Assembly: GCA_902806565.1 (NCBI GenBank)
Contig: CADCXA010000006.1
Location: forward strand, 62,001-126,000
Origin: Hypoxylon rubiginosum
Taxonomy: Eukaryota; Ascomycota; Sordariomycetes; Xylariales; Hypoxylaceae
Direction of reading: 5' to 3'
DNA length: 64,000 nucleotides
The notes beneath the pieces are model-generated. The model was given only the letters and a program-made list of their open reading frames with translations, was not told the DNA's origin and searched no databases. Made by a program: the position numbers and the translations under genes. How positions within the stretch are numbered: the first letter of the stretch is position 1; each line of letters begins with the position of its first letter. Of the stretch, positions 13,401 through 26,584 are shown in pieces.

Positions 13401-13670
13401 GTGTAGTTGCGCACTTACGAAGCGAAGGAGAAGAGAAGGTAAAAGGACACAGTAATCGACATGATGATCGAGAGCAAAGAAAAACCTGCAGGCTGCAAGG
13501 TTGGATGAAAAGGAGAGGGGGGAAAAAGACCGAAGAATGATGTTTGATACGATATAACAAGGATGCCGTAAGCAAAGCCTTGCTGGATATCCGAAGTTGG
13601 TGGCGAGGCTGGCCACTGCGATTCGCTACCGGTTCGTCGGCCTGCGTCGATAAATAATGACCGCTTGGTA
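7495..13670. other. Gene-poor stretch, left part of the first desert
   Basis: No frame longer than about 150 codons and no recognisable protein motif on either strand. The first few hundred bases should include the 3' untranslated region of the MBF-type gene. Base composition looks roughly balanced with many CpG pairs, which argues against a repeat heavily mutated by RIP. Isolated tRNA-box-like words (for example near 8070 and 11770-11860) do not fold into tRNAs. I see no transposase, integrase or reverse transcriptase motif. Confidence 0.5.
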
Positions 13671-13674
13671 GGCC

Positions 13675-14320
13675 ATCGTCGTCATCATCGTCATCAATGT
13701 CAATATCAATATCAATATCAACATGGCGCCGACGGCTGCAGAAATAAAAGAAATGGTTGGAAAGGCGAGCCACGTATAATAGCAGGTTATCCCCTTGCCA
13801 CAGCGTAGGGTCTGTGTAGGTCTGTTACTAGCGTGGACGGTAGTTTAGACAGCGTCAGCCTATTATACGAGGAAGAGGGAGGGAGAGAATATCTAAGACC
13901 AAATATAGAATGATGCATCGGGACCAGTCATCATGGGTATCATGGGTATCATGGGTATCATGATTGTCGAGCGACGGGATGCTAAGATGCTAAGATGCTA
14001 AGATGCTAAGATGTTGGATGAATAGAGTTGTGGGGTTGTATTGGCCCCCAGAATGTAACTACAGCTGCAACTACAGCATGTATCCGCATGAAGAGGTAGG
14101 GATGTAGGGAAAGGAAAAGGAGGTGAAGGAATGCATTGACGAATAGGGAGGCCTAACTGGGATCGGCTCAGCTGAATGACCTGCTGGAGTTTTTTTAGTT
14201 TTTTAGTTTTTTAGTTTTTTCTTGTTCCCGCTACACCCACAGACGCCCACAGCGCCTAAGACAAGGGCCTTGCAGGGTCTTGTAGGGCTTGCTAGGGCGT
14301 GTGCAGGGCGTGTGCAGCGG
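13675..14320. repeat. Cluster of unrelated short tandem repeats
   Basis: Within about 650 bp there are a trinucleotide/hexanucleotide run (CATCGT, then CAATAT units, about 13675-13722) and a 9-mer TCATGGGTA repeated three times plus a part copy (13931-13962). An 8-mer GATGCTAA is repeated four times (13978-14009), a TTTTTTAG unit is repeated about four times (about 14189-14220), and GGGCGTGTGCA is duplicated around 14293-14317. None is in a credible coding frame. The clustering of different unit lengths suggests local replication slippage. Confidence 0.8.
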
Positions 14321-17300
14321 CATTGCGACCTATCCCAAGTCTCGCATGGCCTTCCGTTGGTGGCCATTTCTGCCATATCCAACTGCTAAATCCCACTAGT
14401 ATAATCAGCACATCGCCCCCAATTCAATGGCCTTGTTTCTAACCGCCATCGACTTCTTCTTATTCGTAACCCTCCAAATTCAGCATTCCGCATTCCGCAT
14501 GTCACACTTTTATCAGGATTTTTATATTCATCGTCAACATCGCCAGCCCCAGCCACCCTGTGCGGATGTAACCAAGATCCATCAATCGACGCCAGCGGCA
14601 CTTACTACTACTACGTGTCGGCAGGGCCTTGTTTATCTATCCAGGTGGCTTCTGCGCCGCTGTAGCGCATTGACGAATCATCAATGGCCAATGACCGAGC
14701 CTATTGCTTATGTGTGCCCGTGTGTGCCCATGTGTGCATGCCACACGAGCGGTCTGTAGGTTCTGATGAACGTTGCAAGGCAAGACCTTGAGAGAAACGT
14801 GCTAATAGGACGACGGGAGCCGTGGTCGTGGCTGCTACAGGCAAGACAGAGGTATATCGACTCGACTGCTCCGGTCGAATAGCCGCCATTTTTGCGAATA
14901 TATGACAGATGCACCATTGTCCAACCGTGTGGAAGAGCTCCCTTGGCAAGGACTTGTACTTACGTACATTACATGATCACATGTCGCTTATTATCTGCCG
15001 GGGAGCGACACAGCTAACGTCGGCCAGTTACGTGCTTTGCTTATATCGGTGCTTCATATACTATATGCTATATCACGACTGAAGGATCAAAAGAAGATGA
15101 TGCGCTCTGGGGGTTGTTTACCGTAAGTCGGAGTCGTAGATACCGTGGGGCTTCTTACTACTGTGCTACTAGGTACCTAGTGTAAAAGAAACATGTAGAC
15201 TTGTTGCGACTTGTTGCGACCCCTTGCGTACCATGTTGGGCGGTCTAGAATCCTCGTATTTACACCTTTACACCTTCACGACCATCAAAAACGACCTAGA
15301 GAGAATGGGGTCGATGTCGGTGTCGGTGCTTCAACATGATGTTGTCTCGCCAGACCATCTTCCACGTACTACTTTGTACGTCGTCTCTACAAACTTGCCT
15401 CCTGATGGCCTGGTGGTATCCTAAGACATGTCCCTCTCTACGACACCAGCGCGGTGCTGCCCATCCATCCTGCCATCCCCCCCCCCCCCGGCTTCGCGGT
15501 GTACCGGGGAGCGGCCTCGACCAGGTTGCTCCAGCGGCGTAGGGCTCACCTCAGCTGAACGCGGTCCACTCCAAGGGCTGCATGGGGTGCCAGGTAGGGG
15601 TTAGACAAAACGAAGCTAACTCGTTCCAGAAGTCATCTTGCAATAGATCCCTGGCAACTCAACGGCCATCAAAAAGCCTACAGGATTCCATTGGGCCTCG
15701 TCAACGAGCTCTCATTCACCTATCTGCTCTATGTCCGTTTTGGGCCGGCATGCTAAGGTCATTAGACGAGTTTCTTCTGTCCGTTTTTCGGCGGATTGAC
15801 AGGTGGATTGCGCTGCTCGAACGCCATCTCGTCTAGGTCGCAAATGAGGCGCTTTGCGATCCCTCAACAACCCGCTTCTCGACGGCGATCATACTGTACA
15901 TGCCTTGGTATATACATAGTAGCAAGGTGTCAGCTATCCACACCATGCATCTCTAATCTCTAGGGCTAGGTGCATGCGTTTGGGGATCAAAGATGGAGAT
16001 AGGGGATTAGTATGCTCACATGCCGTGCATTTTTAGGGCATCGACCCTGAAATTCGACCCTGCCGGCCCTTTCATTGGATCGCAATTCAGCTGCCTTAGG
16101 CCATAACGGGTGTTCGGGTTTGCTATCTAGCGAGTGCCACAGGCCATTACCAGGCCGCAGACCATCGCTCCCTAGCGTAGTAAGATGTTCCGAGCACAAG
16201 GGGATCACCGGAGTATAGCACCCGTAAAAAAAAAAAAAAAAAAAAGGGCTGACGCTTAGGTTAGAGTACCACAGAGGAACCATGACAAGGTCGACAGCTA
16301 CAACAGAAGTATCGCCGTGTAACAATGACTAAGTTGCGAGCTGTCCCCCCAACTCACCCAATCGTCGTGTTGCTTTCTCACAACTCCGGCGACCAACTGT
16401 ACTTAGAGCCTCAGCAACGTTCTGATACCTGACAATAGGCAAACTTGACTTCGAAACTCCCAACAGCTCCACAGCAAACTCCACATAGGAATACAAAAGT
16501 CCGAACAATTCGAGTCTCACTGGGCTGAGGACTTACAGGGATCCCCCATCTCAGTTATTTGGATTCTGGCTACGTGCTAAAAGGCTATAATGCTAGAATG
16601 GTTTCGTGCTTTCCGCCATCCCACCCTGATCCTGTTCCTTTCACCTCCCTCCCCAGCGGTGATACTAAGAAGGTACAGCAGTTATTTCTCACCTTGTTTC
16701 GTGCTACCTTGTCGACCGAGGTGCCCGGACCCAGATCCCGGTTGAGCGGCTAAGCTTACGGTGTAATTTCATGCCCTCTAGTCATTACGTCGACCATACA
16801 TTCACGACCTAGTCCTTTTGCCCCAGTTTCGTATGCACGATGAATCGCTTCGTTATCGTGCAGCATGACCGCAGAAGAGACCTTGGTCCTAATAACCTTT
16901 TTGCTGGGCACTAGGATACCCGTCTTCTCACCCGTGACTTGCTCCTGGTTTCGCGGTCTGATATATACCTCCTAGCTCCTAGGTAGGTAAGGTATCTCGT
17001 CTATATGAGCTGGGTCCACTCTGTTATACAGTCGGGCAACCTGTTGATGAGTATTCATGCTTGGACCCGGCCCGCGCTTCGCTTCGCCTAAGTATGAAGC
17101 GCACGCCTTACCCAATGGCGTCTTTGATTGCCCTCCCCTTACACAAACAAGGCCCGAAGGGGCAAACCGCCAAGTCGCTACCTCTCTACCGATTGAGGCT
17201 GACTGACAGACGAACACTATTCTTCATATCCACTCCCTCTATCCACTTACACTCACACCCTCCCCAGACCGTCGGGCTGCTTGTTTTTTTTTCTTTCCTT

Positions 17301-18034
17301 TTTTTCTTTTTAGTGAATGTATTGTACTGTACTTCCCTAGTAGACTGACTATGTTCCTTGTTCTTGCTAAGTCACGTTTGGGTGATGGGTCCTTGACTCG
17401 GCAGGGTGCTTGCTAGGAGGTAGGTAATATTGTTCGTATATATCTTTCTTCATCTCCCGTCCCTGCGACTCCTTCCTGCCCTTTTTAATAAAATCAGGCA
17501 CGTTAGTCACATTTGTTCTGTCCCGCGTGTGTTGTCAGCTAGATAGTTCTACAGACTACGGGAACTCCAACCTCTCGTGTTGTAAGCTCAAGTTAAACTA
17601 TCAGTTTCATTCCTCGGGTCCTCACTCTATTTCCTGCAGAAGCGAGTGATTATCTTCCTGACCCCCTCCGGACCCCAAGTGTAAGCTGCCAGCGGAGCCT
17701 TGTTAGTTGAGCTGTTGGCCGAAAGCGACCGCAACCTACCTATCAGATCATCTAGCCCACAGGCCTACACGTACATATACACACTCCCTCTTCGTCTGGC
17801 CTATGAATCAGGCCAACCTATGCCCCCGCGCATTTTATGGTGTCTCGACATCGTGACCAATCCCGCTGAGTCAAGCGCGTACCCTTGCTCAGATTCAAGG
17901 TCGTTTCGATCGGCAAGCAGCTCGGCCCATCCCTTCGAGCCTCCCCTTTACTAGCTACAAGCTGCATCGGTGAAGGCCCGACCCCAGACGGCACAGCGGA
18001 TTCTTCTGATTATTTACTTTCCCTAATAAGAAGC
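14321..18034. other. Gene-poor stretch upstream of the single-TM protein gene
   Basis: No coding gene recognised. It contains a 13-base C run (15477-15489) and a 20-base A run (16226-16245). Pyrimidine-rich sequence around 17200-17330 and 17440-17560 probably belongs to the promoter and leader of the gene that starts at 18035. Upstream in-frame extension of that gene is open from 17885 but lacks conservation cues. Confidence 0.5.
16226..16245. repeat. Homopolymer A tract (20 bases)
   Basis: An uninterrupted run of 20 A residues in intergenic DNA. It could be simple slippage or the tail of an old retroposed sequence. I did not find matching target-site duplications by eye. Confidence 0.9.
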
Positions 18035-19003
18035 ATGCCCGCTGTCAATCTCCCTTCCCAGGAGGCTCATGGTAACGTCACCTTATACCAAGGACCAGGG
18101 GCCCAGCTGCGGCTCTTATACAGAACGACTCCCATTATATATGGACTTCTTTCCCTCGGTGTGGTCCTTGTTCTACGCATCGTCATCAAGAGAAAATATA
18201 AACCACCCTCACATCCCTCCACTAGCTGGACCTCAGAAGAGAAGTCAAGTCAAGTCAACTTTCCAAACGAGACCATGTCTACCAACCAGCCGTCGGGGTT
18301 CTCCTCGTTTAGTTCAACCGAAGGCCGAGATGACGGAGGAAAGAGACACAGTCGGGATTGGTCTAAGGAGCGAGAAGACGGAGAGGCTCTTAAAGAAGAG
18401 ATAAACACTTCCGCGAACATAGATGCAGGCACGCAACTAATTCTAAAGTCTGGCCCTCCACCGCCGCTGCCACTAACACCACCTACTCTGTTAACAGGAT
18501 CATTCACATTTCAGGATCGCCGGCTGAGCACCGCCATGTCTAGCATGGCTGATTTTGACACAAGCTTCTTTAGCCAGCCCAACCCGGATTATACGTTCCA
18601 GTCGCTTACGCCTACGTTGTCGGACTCAACTTCCACCGCCTTGCCCTACGGCCATGACGACGACTATCCTTCTATCCCGAGGAGGCGGTCCTACACGAAG
18701 ATGTTGCCACTCGGGCCGGGGCACGCAGACTCGGAACACGACGGAGCGTCCTTCGCGCCAAGCTCGTTCCCATCTTCCAGCACGATTTTGCCCCTCGCGC
18801 CACACGAGTCATTTGACGGTAGGGAGATTGACGTCAAAGGCGAAATCGTCTCGGTCACGAACGACACAGGAGCCGGCTGGATGCGGCACTCCCGCGTCTA
18901 CGGTGGAGGCGACTGTCTACTTTGCAAGGCCTCTGGCATCCAGGGGGGATGCCCGGGGGGGTTCTACGGGGACAACGTGCCCCCTGAGCACCGTCATCAC
19001 TAA
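18035..19003 (+). CDS. Single-pass membrane protein of unknown function with a conserved Cys motif at the C-terminus
   Basis: One open exon of 322 residues. The frame is open further upstream to 17885, but the ATG at 18035 begins a plausible short lumenal segment, so I take it as the start. Residues 31-50 (TTPIIYGLLSLGVVLVLRIV) form one membrane segment followed by basic IKRKYK, which predicts that the rest is cytosolic. The middle is Ser/Pro-rich and probably disordered. The last 45 residues contain GWMRHSRVYGGGDCLLC and a Gly-rich end (GGFYGDNVPPE). The CLLC pair and the surrounding glycines look conserved and resemble hypothetical proteins I recall from other Pezizomycotina. No catalytic domain is visible. 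The gene stands alone between two long gene-free stretches. Confidence 0.75.
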   Translation: MPAVNLPSQEAHGNVTLYQGPGAQLRLLYRTTPIIYGLLSLGVVLVLRIVIKRKYKPPSHPSTSWTSEEKSSQVNFPNETMSTNQPSGFSSFSSTEGRDDGGKRHSRDWSKEREDGEALKEEINTSANIDAGTQLILKSGPPPPLPLTPPTLLTGSFTFQDRRLSTAMSSMADFDTSFFSQPNPDYTFQSLTPTLSDSTSTALPYGHDDDYPSIPRRRSYTKMLPLGPGHADSEHDGASFAPSSFPSSSTILPLAPHESFDGREIDVKGEIVSVTNDTGAGWMRHSRVYGGGDCLLCKASGIQGGCPGGFYGDNVPPEHRHH

Positions 19004-22000
19004 ATGGAGGAGGGGAGGGGGAGTTCCGGACGACAAGCATTTTTATCGACCTTATAAAAACATCCTGACAAAGGAACGCCACGAAACCGGGAGGCTGATC
19101 TGGTGGGTTCTCGTAGGCATGAGCAGCGGTGGTCCCGGAGGAACCGGAACATCTCCGATGAATTTGTAGGTCTAGTGGCTGCGTTGGTAATCACGGCGCA
19201 GCGCTGGAGAGCTGGGATCTTTGAAGAAGATTTCGTCTCGGGCAGCTACTCTGGGCAATTTCGAAGCAACCGCTTTTCGAGGTGGTTATCCTGGGCTTGC
19301 CACTCTCTTCAATTTTTTATGCTTGGACATGGGAACGGCCAATATTTGGAAAAAGGATATACCTGTTTATTTTTGCGACACGCCGGTCAACTGGGATCGG
19401 GGAGAAGGACACTACGTTTACTAACGCCTCTTACGACTCTTTTCTTTTCTTTTCCTTTTCTTTTTGTCTTTTCTTTTTGTCTTTTCAATCCTACAATCTA
19501 TGTATATACATACCTACCTACCTAACCCCCTTTAGCATTTTATCTGGGGTTGTTTAGAGTCATCCATTTTGCGGAGACCTAGATCTTTTGACAAAAAAAA
19601 AGTCCCTTCATTTTATTTTATTTTCTATTTTTGCCTCCTTGCCTCCTTTCACATTACCGACGGGAAACATTTAAGAAAAATGGCCTTTTAAAATCCCTCG
19701 CTTACCACAAGGAGCGGATTCGGCTTCGCCGAGGGAATTGTTAGTGCCGCGGCGGGATGTTAGTTCGTAGAAAGGCCAGCAAAATGTTAGTTGTTCAGGG
19801 TAAGGCTCAGCCACCCTCTGCACCAAGCGTCGAAGAGGAACCCCCTTTATGCGGAGCGCGTTATGCTATTAGCTACGGTCGACGATGTTGACGTCACTTA
19901 TATTAGCTTGTGAAATGCGATGCTAATTTCAATATGAATCGTCATGCGACATCTTACCATATGGATTCTTGACAGATACATCCAAACCAAACCAGACGAC
20001 CCTTTGGCTAGGGTGGTCGGATGGCGCATGCATAATTATTCGCGGCTACATGATCGGCCGTAAACGTCCTACCAAGATAGGGCCGGTTCGCGAGATTGTA
20101 CGCCATAAAGCATCACACGCGTTAGACAGCTCCAAGTCCGAAGTCGACAAATGTGATAGCTCACCGATTCGGCCAAAATTCGCGTCAATGGCGTCCGAAC
20201 AGGTTTAGGGCTGAAACTCAGGTACCTTTTTTAACAAACCTCCATACAGGACCCCTTGCATTCCCAGGCTCAGAAGCCTTTGAAGAGACTACCCCTGCGT
20301 TGATCAAGTTCGCCTCTCCTTCTAGCCTTTCATGCTCGAATGGGGAAACATGTTAACTGTTCTGGCTGGAGAGCTCTCCACGGTAGGGATCTTGGCAACG
20401 GGCCGTTGCCTGTCACGACCGAGGAGGATTTCTAGCCTGGCAAGCCCTAGTTGACCGAGGGATCTCACGTCATATTACATAGGTAGGCGTCGCCAGGAAC
20501 CAAGCAGGGGTTTGGAATCTCGCTCTATGCGACTTCGCGCACCTGCCGTATGGGTTCGGACTCGGTGCCACGGGAAGGATGACAATACCGGTAATGCCTT
20601 TAAGAAACACATATCGATGGAAGCAACAGACGCATTATGGCAACACAAAAACGCATTATCAAATCCTCCAACCGCCAAGGTTGTCTCACTTTACGATGGA
20701 CCGTCTGAATCTTCGGACGAGCGCGCGGCGTCGGTCGACGAACTCCTTTCAGTCCTTGAAAAATAAAAGGGGGGAGACACCGAAAGAGCAGGACATCTCG
20801 GAAATGCGCTTCCGCGCGGCGCGACGATGTGACTGAAGGGGGTCGAACCCACTCGTATCGAATACGGCCACCCCATCCATCAGCAAGAGGATATTATAAT
20901 GGACTTCATGATATCAAACCCACACCTCGGCGCCTCCGCGGGCACTCCAGGCAGCTCGATACGTGGGAAAGGCACACACACCGAGACATCATCAACTACG
21001 CCGTGGTACATTCGCACAACCCTCAGGTTTCGTTTTCTCCTGCGAACTCAATGCCGACGTAACCTCCTTCGCCACCACCTACGACTACGTAAGTCGGTCC
21101 GGCCAAGGGGGGGTGTGCTTTAAAGCATAAACCGTCATCTCCTGGATCTTGGGGGTCGCGATACGTAGGACCAAGTAAATATGAATGAGTATCACGACAG
21201 GAAGATGAACTATCTCCTTCCGAACTCGGCCTGGATGGGTGGCGAGGTTAATTATAGGACTTAAGAAAGGATGAGCAAGCACGCATTGCCGTACGGCGAT
21301 CTGGCCGAGGAGGCTTGTCAGTTTCCCCGCGATCAATGCGAGATGCAGCGCGGCTGCTGAATGCACAATCATACATCTAGATCCAGCAGGATAGCCCTAT
21401 CTTTTTAGAGACGATCCATTAGAATCGATCCGGACGACACTTTACTAGGTTCATCGTAAACCCCAGCGAATGGCATGTAGATATCCAGGCCGCAACTGGG
21501 AGCATCTTGCGGCAATGCCCGCCTATCGGACGATGCTTTGCCGAAGGAGTCCTGGCCAAATACGGCAGCCCAGCAGCCAGATGGTGATGACGACTTCGTC
21601 TGAGTAAGAAACTCGAGATGAGTGGTTCGCTATCCGAAGGAATTCTAGGGGCATGGGTGCAAGATTATGTCGCTGATAAATGAAAGAATGTCGGGCAAGT
21701 TTAGCTGATGAACTTCACAGAGAGATCTAGAGCGGCTTCCCCGATAGATACAGGGGAAAGCCCTGGCCTCAAAACGCTTCGTCTATGTACATGGGGAGGT
21801 GATAGTTACTCGTATTATGGAAAGGGCTATGTAGCAGGACCCAGGCAGACAATGCTGTAATATCCATGGATCAGCGATTAGAAATATCTATATGAAATAC
21901 CGGATATCACATCCAAGCAAATAGGCCATCCTAGGAGTACATAAGGACATAAACCCTTTTCTCTACGTGGGCAGAAATACAACTGAGTTCAGAGGACCTA

Positions 22001-25000
22001 AATCTGCCATACATACACTCCAATATGCCGTTATGCACCAAGAGAGGCACAACATACCCCAGTGATTGCGCCCGGCGGTCTCGAATCTCGATCTTCACCT
22101 AACCAGCATAGGCGGTAACGAGATACCAAAGCACCCGTTTGGGAGACTCTTACCTTCAGCAAACGCAAGAGAAATAAAATAAGGGTAAGAGTCGACGAGA
22201 AGAAAATCAAATAGCGAGGGCTAGACTTGACAGAAATTTCTGCCTTGAAAATTCGTGCCCCTATTCTTAAATATCCCTAGGAAACAGTGCTCAATGACCA
22301 TATCCTCCATGTCTCCGGATTCAAGCACACGAACCTTACGGGCTAACCCCTTAAAATGGACCCAACGTCATCTCCAAAACGCCTAACGCGCAGGGCGACA
22401 CTCGAACCGTGGTTACCTTCTATAGTAGCGTAACGACGAATCGTTTTCCCCGAGATATCTCCCTAGGTGGATTCCGGAGATAGTCATACGTCCAAGTGGC
22501 TCAGCAGCCAGCTAGCAGCCGGGGCTACGAAGGCCTTCATAGCCCGATAACTACGACTCTGAGATGTCCGAGAGTCTATTCTCACCGCCTATACGATATT
22601 CAGGTAAGGGAAACAAGCACGTCGCAAGCACTCCAACTGAGCACAATGATCATGCTATAATTAGGTAATTCTGCCTTGCCACGCACCCGGCAGCTATCCA
22701 GAACGGTACAGAGCTCGGATGCCTTAGAACTCGAGGGATCTTCATGCTCTCAATCTCCTATTGGATGGGGGAACTGTCTCTTTGCTTGACTCACCGTGCC
22801 CGAAGTTGCAGCGCATGAGAGGAAAAAAGGGGGGTTGCATTGTAGCTCAGCTCGACATACATCAGATTACTCAACAGCGTAGCAGTGATAATGACGATGC
22901 CGAATGCGAGCCTTCTACTGCTTTCACCGGCCGGCGAGGAATGGGCCTGGCCTGGCAAACTCAATGTTATGGCATGCTTAGGCTACAAGATGGTATACAT
23001 CATTGTAAGGTAACTCCGGCGAAATATGACATGGATTGCTAAACTGAGTCGCTTTCATATTCCTAATGGGCGAATGCTTCAGTCTCAGAGAAATATAGTA
23101 TTAATAGTCTTGTCTCGTGCTACGGTACCACCGCGGTACCGTTCTGCGTGAGGTTGATCTGCCTAAGCTTTCAGGAACACATGTAACCTAGTATTAGGCA
23201 TCATAATCATAATGACACATAGTTAAGTTATCCCCTTACATTAGTCACCCGGACCGTCTTCTAACTTGACGTGTCAGTTTGATAGACCCACAGTAGATCC
23301 AAAGGAGATAGATCCGCGTTAAAGGGGGGGGTCCCGAAGAATGAGAATCTCTTTGAATGTCCCTTAAGGCAAAGCAGGTCGTGTTAATAGGGTGTTCAGA
23401 AGGTAATCATTAAATACCTGCGTAGTATGCCGTAGTTCGATGGACGTATCAAGTAGGGCATGCTATGCGTCTGTTTGGTGAACACTAACAACTGCTTCAC
23501 AAACTTTCCAAGGTTAGGTACCTCCGAGCATAGAGTGTCCTGACCTAGATGAAAATTGAGTGCTCAAGCCAGTAGGATAATGTGAAAAGCGAAACTGGGA
23601 ATTCCTTTGGTAAGTTCGATGCCATTATGAGGCTCTGAGATCAGGTCTCGTTATCGGCGGATAGCTGGTCTATACCAACACTCTGTCCTGGGGGAGAAAT
23701 GCGGTAAGGACGCAGACACAGGTAGGTTTGCCTGAGCCCTTGGATAGGACACATACCATCTACTCTTGTGAAAAAGAGCGAGCACTTCGCATTTCCTGAG
23801 GTTCGGTTGCTCGCTTGCTTCCCATTGCGTTCTCCTAAAGTACCCCTAGGCTGCTGCGTCAAGATTAGGCAAGATGGTAGAATGCCTTGAGATCTGATCT
23901 CCTCTCAAAATGTGCCTTCATCATCAAGGATGCTGAATACTGAATAGGCGTAAGAACGTACAGTGGCATAATTCACCCTTTCAATGGGACAGAGTTTACC
24001 CTCTAAGTAATCAAGTATCACCTAATATGCCATCCAGGGAACTAGAAGCCTGAAATGCTCTTTATCCTAAACTTGTTCTTCGAAAGGAGAAGGGGGATCT
24101 GGAGTATTTACATACCGTACACTTATAGGGGTAAAAAAAGGGCTCACGCCTCAATTGCCCTTGCTCCGTCATGCTTTAGGGGGAACGAGCCCGACTTGTA
24201 CTATTTGAAGAACAGATGACGAGGATGGCGATAGGTGAACATATTCAACCTTTGAACGAGATCTCTTCATAGACGAAGATTCTTAACTACCTGTCGGTAG
24301 CCAGACGTTTTCTCTCCCAGGGTGATCCCTTAGTCATATGCTAGGGCAAGCGACGAACTGTTCGTTCTTAGAAAGTAGAGCACTACTTATAATGATATTT
24401 CAAGCAACAATACTAGCATAAGTAGCTATAAAGACCCCTCCAGGTGGAAGTTTAGGTTATGGATTATATACCGTAGATGAAGTCACATGCCCTTCGCGTG
24501 AGACGAAGGCAACTTAAATACCGTGCAAGGCCAAGATGAAATAATCTTAACGGTTTCGATCTCTACCCTCAAGCTATTTAACCTCAAGTTGGTCGAATGT
24601 TAATGAAACTCCTTAGTATGCCTCTTGAACTTGTATGATGTCTGCAGGGAACGTTGGTCATACGTTCGTTCACATGCAATTGGAACCCGATGGAAGATGG
24701 GTTTATTAAGCGAAACTGGCTTTCCAATGTCAAGGCAAAAGCTCGGGGGCGAACCCGGGATAAATAGTAATCGCAATTTGAGACCATGTCGCGAAGCATC
24801 ATAATACAATGACGCCGTGAAGAGAGGCTCTCTCTATGTAACACGTGGATTCATGACACCGAAATCATACGGGTAAACTCCTCGGGCGGCGTTCGTTCGG
24901 ATGAGACGGGATTACCCACCGGTATTCCAGGGTGCTCATTTGACGAAACACATGCAATGCTCAAAGGACGGCGAGCTTAGAGGAAGATGGCCATTCCATC

Positions 25001-26500
25001 CGGTCGCCGTTACAGTTGCTTGCTGCTGATATGACGTACATTCCTTCCTCGCAGTCGAAAGATCTCGTGACGCCGCACACAGAGGCAATCGTGTGCAATC
25101 TCACGGAGGATCATGTGCTGTGGATGTAGATAGGTGGCTTTCTCAATTAGGGGTACCTAAAGTATGCCCGCTCGAACGCCGTGACGCTATACCGTGGCAA
25201 AAAAGCCTTCGCGTTGTTGAAAGTAAGACGATGCGCATATGCTAGGTACATGTAGGTATGTATGTACGTAATGGACGTGAGGCTCTGCCCGTGATCTTCT
25301 AAAGTATCACGTGTACCTCACCCGCTGCAAGGGCACGTTGGGTACGAGATTGCTGACGTGCGATTCGGAGTGACGTATCGTTTGGCAGCGCAGCAGGCCC
25401 GTACCTACATGTAGGGTATGTTGTATATGTGATGCTGTTACTATATTCAGGGCTGTCGCGTAGCACACACAGCCTCGCGGGAAGGGACAGGGACACAACA
25501 ACCGAACAAACGACGGAATTGGGGCACACACACAACATCCTTCCCCTTAACTTTTCAGGATGCAAGTTCAGGACGGACGACCTTGTTTACTCGCGCACGT
25601 GGAGCTTGCGGCGTAGCGTAGGACTCCAGCTTCGATCCCCCGCAGGGGACCCCATAAACAAGAAGCTCTCTTTCTCCCGCTCATCGGAACGAGAGGCGGC
25701 ACACATCTTGGGGCCAACCAACCAGCTAAGGTCCGGATGTCATGCGAGCCCCGGAGGTTGCGCGATGGGGTGTGCCAAACAATTGGGAAACTTGGGAGCC
25801 GCCTGCTTGCGCCAGCGGTCGAATGAGAGCCGCGAATGCGAATCTACCTTAGTTAATGGAGCCACGTAGGGTTACTTACAATAGCTTTGCCAGTACCGCG
25901 CACGAGGAGAAAGAGGAGGGGTGGGGAGATGGGTGACGCCTCAATCTCGCAGTCCTCTCGGGGCTGGTTCGTCGCTTTTTAAGCGCCGCGAAGGAGACAT
26001 GTACATTAGTATATGCAGGTGGGAAGGGCGAATCGAATAATTGGCGGGCGGCAGGTTACACTGTACCGTATCATACATATATACAAGTACACGTGCATGT
26101 AACGGAATACCTACTGCGGCCCTGCATACATATCTGGATCATCCAAGTCATCTGCATTGGGAGAGCTGCACTGCAGGCCGAGAAGAGCCTAGGAAGCATT
26201 TACCCTGCATCTTGCATGCCTTAGGTACTCGGCTTCGACAAACGTAAGCAGGCAAGGGAGAACCGCCGACAATATTTTATCTTATTTTTAATTTGCGGCT
26301 TGTCAGCTATGTAGCGTAGCCTTGACGCGAACGATTGATGGCCTACTGTTTTCGTCCGCAGCGCGGACTGGCTGAGGGATACATACGTACGTACGTAAGG
26401 TACGCAAGGGGGCGAAGAGGCTCACTGATTCTTAGCGAACCATCCTCTCCATATCATGACTTATTATATGCCTTAAGGACGTAGGTTGGTAGACACGTGG
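19004..26500. other. Gene-poor stretch, left part of the second desert
   Basis: About 7.5 kb with no gene I can support. The first 500 bases carry pyrimidine-rich sequence and T-rich stretches consistent with a 3' untranslated region. Open frames of 60-150 codons occur on both strands without recognisable motifs. One near-perfect hairpin lies at 23122-23142. Words resembling a tRNA B box appear (around 20835 and 22395) but lack a matching A box or a foldable stem. Confidence 0.5.
23122..23142. repeat. Short perfect inverted repeat (8 bp arms, 5 base loop)
   Basis: The arms ACGGTACC and GGTACCGT flank a 5-base spacer. It lies in intergenic DNA. It could be a protein-binding palindrome or chance; nothing around it indicates a transcription terminator, and eukaryotic genes do not use such terminators. 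Confidence 0.6.
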
Positions 26501-26584
26501 GCTATGCTTTCATCTGAAGATATGGTCCGGGTCATGGTCGCCGTATCGACGACCGACCTGCGGCGCTACGCGAGGAGACATCCG

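Noticed and set aside
13276..13773. 165-codon open frame on the minus strand containing an Asp/Ile repeat
   Set aside because: The repeat part is a translated microsatellite and the rest lacks motifs.
16226..16245. Poly-A run as the tail of a retroposon
   Set aside because: No target-site duplication and no element body recognised upstream; simple slippage is sufficient.
20512..20766. 84-codon open frame on the plus strand ending in a Ser/Glu-rich stretch
   Set aside because: Mildly protein-like composition but no motif and no splice partner; not enough to call a gene.
20820..20890. tRNA-like B box (GGTTCGACCCC on the minus strand)
   Set aside because: The T stem pairs only partly, and there is no A box or acceptor stem at the right distance.
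22060..22160. tRNA-like sequence on the minus strand with GATTCGAGACC
   Set aside because: T and acceptor stems do not pair and the residue before the anticodon is wrong; not a tRNA.
25429..25869. 146-codon open frame on the plus strand
   Set aside because: No domain, no good start context and no splice partners; likely chance.
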